A stretch of DNA of 64,000 bases from CAVQZA01 sp963724805 (lineage in GTDB: Bacteria > Actinomycetota > Thermoleophilia > Gaiellales > Gaiellaceae), in the NCBI GenBank assembly GCA_963724805.1, contig CAVRWA010000014.1, positions 1 through 64,000 of the forward strand, written 5' to 3'. The notes under the pieces were generated by a model that was not told the DNA's origin, did no database searches, and saw only the letters and a list, made by a program, of their open reading frames with translations. How positions within the stretch are numbered: the first letter of the stretch is position 1; every line of letters starts with the position of its first letter. Positions 60,799 through 64,000 of the stretch are shown in pieces. Position numbers and translations under genes: made by a program.

Positions 60799-62103
60799 CT
60801 ATCTGGCGAGGAGCGTGTGGTCGAAGAATGCGATGACCCGTCTTTCGTACTCGTGGGGGTAAGCGTCGATACCACCAGTGTGTGAAGCGCCGGCGACCTG
60901 CCAGACCGCTTTCGGCTCGCCTGCCGCTGCGTAATAGGTGGAGGTGAGCTCGATCACGTTGGACTGATCGCGCTCGCCGTAGATGAAGAACACCGATCGG
61001 GGTGCGATCCGGGCCACGAGACTCTTCAGATTCGGCGGGGGCGCGTGGTTCGAGAAAAGCGCCGTTCCCGCCGTGATCACCAACGAGGTCGGGATTTCCT
61101 GCCACTTTGCAGCACCCGGTCTGGCGAGATCCTCGCGGATCGAGCGGGCGCCCGCACCGTCGGACACGACCGCCTTGAGGCCGTCCGACTCGGCCGCCGC
61201 CTGAAGCAGCATCTCGCCCCCGACCGAGAGACCGATGCCACCGATCCGGTTTGGATCGACGTCGACGCGGCCCTGTAGGAAGTCGACGGCGGCCTTCAGG
61301 TCCTTCTCCCCCGACCAGCCGAAGGCATTCGGATCGCCTTCGCTCTCACCCTCGCCCCGCCGGTCGAAGAGAAGGACGCCGTAGCCATGACGAACGAGCA
61401 TCCGCGCCTGCTTCTGCGGGCCCTTGCGGCCGGGGAACGCGATCACAGCCCCGCGGTTCTTCGAGGGCACGTACCAGCCCCTGAGTCGGAGTCCGTCGCT
61501 CGTCGTGAACGCCACCTGCTCGTACGCCGCCCCCAACTCGGCCCGGGGTACCACCGCGCGCGCAGCATGCGTGAACACGTACGAGAGGGAAAGCGGAAAG
61601 AGTACGAAGGACGTCACCACGAAGGCGCCCACTGCCAACAGGAACCGACGCACGGAGCGTCGGGCGAGACTGTCGTCCCTCCGTCGTGTCCTCCCGAGGG
61701 TCACGGCCCCCACGCCGATGAGCAGGAGGCCGGCCGGAATCGCCAGGAGTCCAGTGTAGTCGTCGCCGGATGGTCCGACCGCGCGGACGTAGTGAATCGC
61801 TTCGGCGCCGGCCACGATCCCGAAGAGGCCGAGCGCCAATGCGATCGAGGCACGCGCGCCGGCTCGAAGCCGAGGGTACGCCCAGGCGGCGAGCGCGACG
61901 ACGGCAATCGGTACGAGGCCGCTGACGACATGATCGCCGGCGGAGGTGCCCGGCTGCGGCTGCAGGAAGCTGTCGTCGACGATGTGGATGCCGATGGCAC
62001 CTACGGCAAGCGCGAAGACGACGCTCTCGCGCCGGACGGCACAAGACAAGCGGGCGAGCGCTTGTTCCCGCCGAGGCAGGTCCTGTGCGGCCGATTCGCT
62101 CAT
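60799..62103 (-). CDS. membrane-anchored alpha/beta hydrolase
   Basis: 434 residues. About five membrane helices fill residues 25-180 (VSGLVPIAVVALAAWAYPRL, LLAIPAGLLLIGVGAVTLG, FLLAVGAFVVTSFVLFPLSL). The rest is an alpha/beta hydrolase: TTSDGLRLRGWYVPSKNRGA, VLLFDRRGEGESEGDP, nucleophile elbow GGIGLSVGGEML, Asp in YGERDQSN, His in AGASHTGG. Family resembles dienelactone-hydrolase/acetyl-xylan-esterase-like membrane hydrolases. Substrate unknown. Confidence 0.8.
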   Translation of the reverse strand: MSESAAQDLPRREQALARLSCAVRRESVVFALAVGAIGIHIVDDSFLQPQPGTSAGDHVVSGLVPIAVVALAAWAYPRLRAGARASIALALGLFGIVAGAEAIHYVRAVGPSGDDYTGLLAIPAGLLLIGVGAVTLGRTRRRDDSLARRSVRRFLLAVGAFVVTSFVLFPLSLSYVFTHAARAVVPRAELGAAYEQVAFTTSDGLRLRGWYVPSKNRGAVIAFPGRKGPQKQARMLVRHGYGVLLFDRRGEGESEGDPNAFGWSGEKDLKAAVDFLQGRVDVDPNRIGGIGLSVGGEMLLQAAAESDGLKAVVSDGAGARSIREDLARPGAAKWQEIPTSLVITAGTALFSNHAPPPNLKSLVARIAPRSVFFIYGERDQSNVIELTSTYYAAAGEPKAVWQVAGASHTGGIDAYPHEYERRVIAFFDHTLLAR

Positions 62104-62140
62104 GGCCGCCTCCCGGCGGTCAGTTGGCCGCGTCGCACCG

Positions 62141-62575
62141 TTAGCCCGCCTCGACGTTACGGCGAAGGTTCCCGTGGTAGCCGGCCATCTGCCGAGCCAT
62201 GACGCGCTTCGTGATTGGCTGCAGCACCCGCATCACGCCGCGCAGCTCGCCTTCGGCCACGAAGTGCACCCGCGTTCCGTCGCCGTCGGGCTCGAACGAC
62301 CACGTTCCGTCGATGGGGTAGGGCCCCTCGACGATGTGCGCGTGAACGCGCGCCGGCCGGTCGAACTCGGTGAACTCGACGATCTGCTCGAACTCCTTGC
62401 CGCCCGGGGGCTTCGTGCGCTCCCGGACACGCGTTCCCAGCCGCGGGGCTCCGTCGGTGAGCTGCTCGACCGACGTCTTGGACGTCTGCCAGTCGGCGAG
62501 GTTCGACGGGTTCGTGAGGTAGTCGAAGACGACCTCCGGCGGCCGGCTCACGAAGAATGTCTGTTCGATACGCAT
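62141..62575 (-). CDS. SRPBCC-family protein
   Basis: 144 residues: MRIEQTFFVSRPPEVVFDYL, TNPSNLADWQTSKTSVEQLT, EFDRPARVHAHIVEGPYPID, TRVHFVAEGELRGVMRVLQP. A polyketide-cyclase/dehydrase-like helix-grip fold that binds hydrophobic ligands. ATG 62575 with AAGGAGGCTC upstream. Follows the serine hydrolase gene by 20 bp, likely one operon. Confidence 0.8.
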   Translation of the reverse strand: MRIEQTFFVSRPPEVVFDYLTNPSNLADWQTSKTSVEQLTDGAPRLGTRVRERTKPPGGKEFEQIVEFTEFDRPARVHAHIVEGPYPIDGTWSFEPDGDGTRVHFVAEGELRGVMRVLQPITKRVMARQMAGYHGNLRRNVEAG

Positions 62576-62596
62576 GTCGAGCCTCCTTATCGATGT

Positions 62597-64000
62597 TCAC
62601 AACAGCTCTGCCATGGGAGGGGATGTGGCCAGCTGGACGCCGCCGCGTGTGCGGAAGGCAAAGCACGCCCAGACCGTTCTCAGGACTCCCCATCCAAGTG
62701 CGACGATGCCGCTTACGAGCAGTGCATAGGCGAGGTCGGGCATTCCCTGCGCCAGGGTCAGCAGGGGTAGCCCAAACTGCTTCGGCAGCAGTACCAGGAC
62801 GAGCACCGCCCACGCGAGGTTCAGCGCGAGTGCCAGCCCGGTGCGCGACTTCCAGCCAAACCGGCCGGTGGGAAGACGCCGACGCCGCAGAGCTGCCGCC
62901 GACCGGATCATCCCGCCGGCCTGGAGAACGATCACACCTAGCAGGGCCGCGTAGACGACGAAGATGCCGGTGTTCGACGGCGGCGATGGTGGCTCTTGCC
63001 CCGCCAAGAGGCTCGCTACGCCCTCGGCGACCGTTCCCATGCGACCGCGGACGAAGAGATCCACTGAGTTCTCGGCGTTCATCAGCACCACGACGCCCTG
63101 GTGGCTCCCGGGCATCAGCACGATGTTCGCGTGGTAGTTGAACGTCTCTCCCTGATGAAAGACCGCCGGGATGCCGTTGACCGGCCCGACAAACCAGCCC
63201 ATGCCGTACGACGTGTCGGCTTCGGGTGTCGGGACGGCGGCGCGATGCAGCTCGGCCGTCCCTGACGCCGAGAGGACTTCTGCGCCCCGGTACTGCCCGT
63301 CGTTGAGTTGGGCGATCAGATAGTGAGCCATGTCCTCCGCGCTGGAGATGAGGTAGCCGGCGGGGAGAAGGCCACGGTTGTAGGGCAGGTCGGCGACTGC
63401 CGGCCGGCCGAACCAGTAGTGGTGACCGGTGGCGAGCCCTTGTGGCTCTGCCTCGGCCTCGGAGGTGAAGGAATGGCGCATCTCCAGAGGACCGAAGATG
63501 TGCTCTTGGATGTAGCGCTCGTAGGACTGTCCGCTCACGGTTTGCACGATGAGCCCGAGCACCGAGTAGTTGATCGTGCTGTATTGGTGGGTCGCACCCA
63601 CCGGCTTAGTCAGATTGGCGGTGCTCAGCTTGCGGACCGCCCGTTCCAGTGCGTCGTCACTCGTATCCCCGCTTCCCTGGAACGACCTCCCTGTCTTTGT
63701 CGACAGACCGCTGGTCTGGTTCAGGAGATGGCGGACGGTGATCTGGGCGGAGGCCCGTTCGTCGGCCACACGGAACCATGGGATGTATCGCTGCACCGGC
63801 GCGTCGAGGTCGACCTTCCCCGCTTCGACCAGCTGCATGATCGCCAGAGCAGTGACCGACTTGCTCAGGGAGCCGATGATGAAGGGCGTCTGTGGCGAGA
63901 CGGCCCGCCCCGACTCGTCGGCCTTGCCGAAGCCGCGCATGTGGACGATTCGATCGCCCTCCACGATCCCGAGGGCAAGGCCGGGGATGCGCTGCGCATC
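62597..64000 (-). CDS. beta-lactamase-fold serine hydrolase with C-terminal membrane helices (5' end off window)
   Basis: At least 467 residues visible; the frame stays open to the right edge (IPGLALGIVEGD), so the N-terminus is missing. Class C/esterase motifs: FIIGSLSKSVTALAIMQL with SxxK, QYSTINYSVLGLIV (Tyr, with Thr-Ile-Asn after), HQGETFNYHANIVLMPGS with HxG. After residue about 300, four hydrophobic helices (FVVYAALLGVIVLQAGGM, LALNLAWAVLVLVLLP) anchor it. A D-Ala-D-Ala peptidase-like or esterase role; not a true antibiotic lactamase by these motifs alone. Confidence 0.85.
   Translation of the reverse strand, partial: DAQRIPGLALGIVEGDRIVHMRGFGKADESGRAVSPQTPFIIGSLSKSVTALAIMQLVEAGKVDLDAPVQRYIPWFRVADERASAQITVRHLLNQTSGLSTKTGRSFQGSGDTSDDALERAVRKLSTANLTKPVGATHQYSTINYSVLGLIVQTVSGQSYERYIQEHIFGPLEMRHSFTSEAEAEPQGLATGHHYWFGRPAVADLPYNRGLLPAGYLISSAEDMAHYLIAQLNDGQYRGAEVLSASGTAELHRAAVPTPEADTSYGMGWFVGPVNGIPAVFHQGETFNYHANIVLMPGSHQGVVVLMNAENSVDLFVRGRMGTVAEGVASLLAGQEPPSPPSNTGIFVVYAALLGVIVLQAGGMIRSAAALRRRRLPTGRFGWKSRTGLALALNLAWAVLVLVLLPKQFGLPLLTLAQGMPDLAYALLVSGIVALGWGVLRTVWACFAFRTRGGVQLATSPPMAELL

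Noticed and set aside
1..64000. CRISPR arrays, rRNA genes or a replication origin.
   Set aside because: No regularly spaced short repeats with unique spacers, no rRNA-like sequence and no DnaA-box cluster were seen.

Overview
The window is high-GC DNA from an actinobacterium-like genome. A soil- or sediment-type member of the Thermoleophilia is my best guess. This is inference from gene content: type IV pilins with the GFTLIELLVV leader, a glucodextranase-like GH15 enzyme, an AfsR/SARP regulator, Thermoleophilia-style secreted orphans and DUF1206. Many genes start with GTG and many neighbours overlap by 1-8 bases. At least ten single-base-type indels break otherwise intact genes, most densely in the first 5 kb. 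In several places the frame is restored by adding or removing one G in a G-run, so I read most of them as consensus errors, not pseudogenes.

Layout. 0-3 kb (minus): a sugar operon of lyxose/mannose-type isomerase, PfkB kinase, class II aldolase and a TPP-dependent E1 alpha subunit. 3.1-7.0 kb: a very large secreted glucodextranase-like enzyme. 7.8-11.2 kb: a Calx-beta secreted protein, a PPK2 polyphosphate kinase and an alpha/beta hydrolase. 11.4-13.4 kb: a three-repeat Pho-box-like site and two serine recombinases, the first truncated. 13.8-17.4 kb: a secreted cupin and a 1024-residue SARP/AfsR regulator. 18.0-20.4 kb: type IV pilin, a stand-alone MshEN protein and a PAS-GGDEF-(EAL remnant) protein, which together look like a c-di-GMP/pilus module. 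20.5-26.7 kb: membrane and lipid-phosphate genes (CorA, DUF1206, DAG-kinase-like, two PAP2 phosphatases, PhoD-like phosphatase). 26.8-28.9 kb: HTH regulator, STAS antagonist, Rho-N protein and HATPase, a partner-switching set.

29.4-44.1 kb is an accessory region bounded by two inverted 46-bp copies of the 3' end of a tRNA-Asp gene. It holds a Ser/Thr kinase, a near-identical second pilin, pairs of small orphan genes, an IS481 remnant, HU, a TadG-like protein and many short orphans. It also holds one copy of a three-way-junction-shaped element (33.4 kb; second copy at 54.5 kb, minus) and two copies of a 62-nt two-hairpin element (36.2 and 39.2 kb).

44.2-51.8 kb (minus) is a tightly packed operon for oxidative L-fucose-type sugar catabolism: fuconate dehydratase, ABC importer (permease, ATPase, binding protein), lactonase, FCD-type GntR regulator, zinc alcohol dehydrogenase and KduD-like SDR. 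51.9-55.2 kb is a graveyard of IS481, IS5 and integrase-core remnants, a duplicated gene 5' end and a 48-residue fragment resembling Tc-toxin TcA proteins. 55.3-64 kb carries cupin, SnoaL, GNAT, cupin-TPR, secreted, hydrolase, SRPBCC and beta-lactamase-fold genes; the last runs off the right edge.
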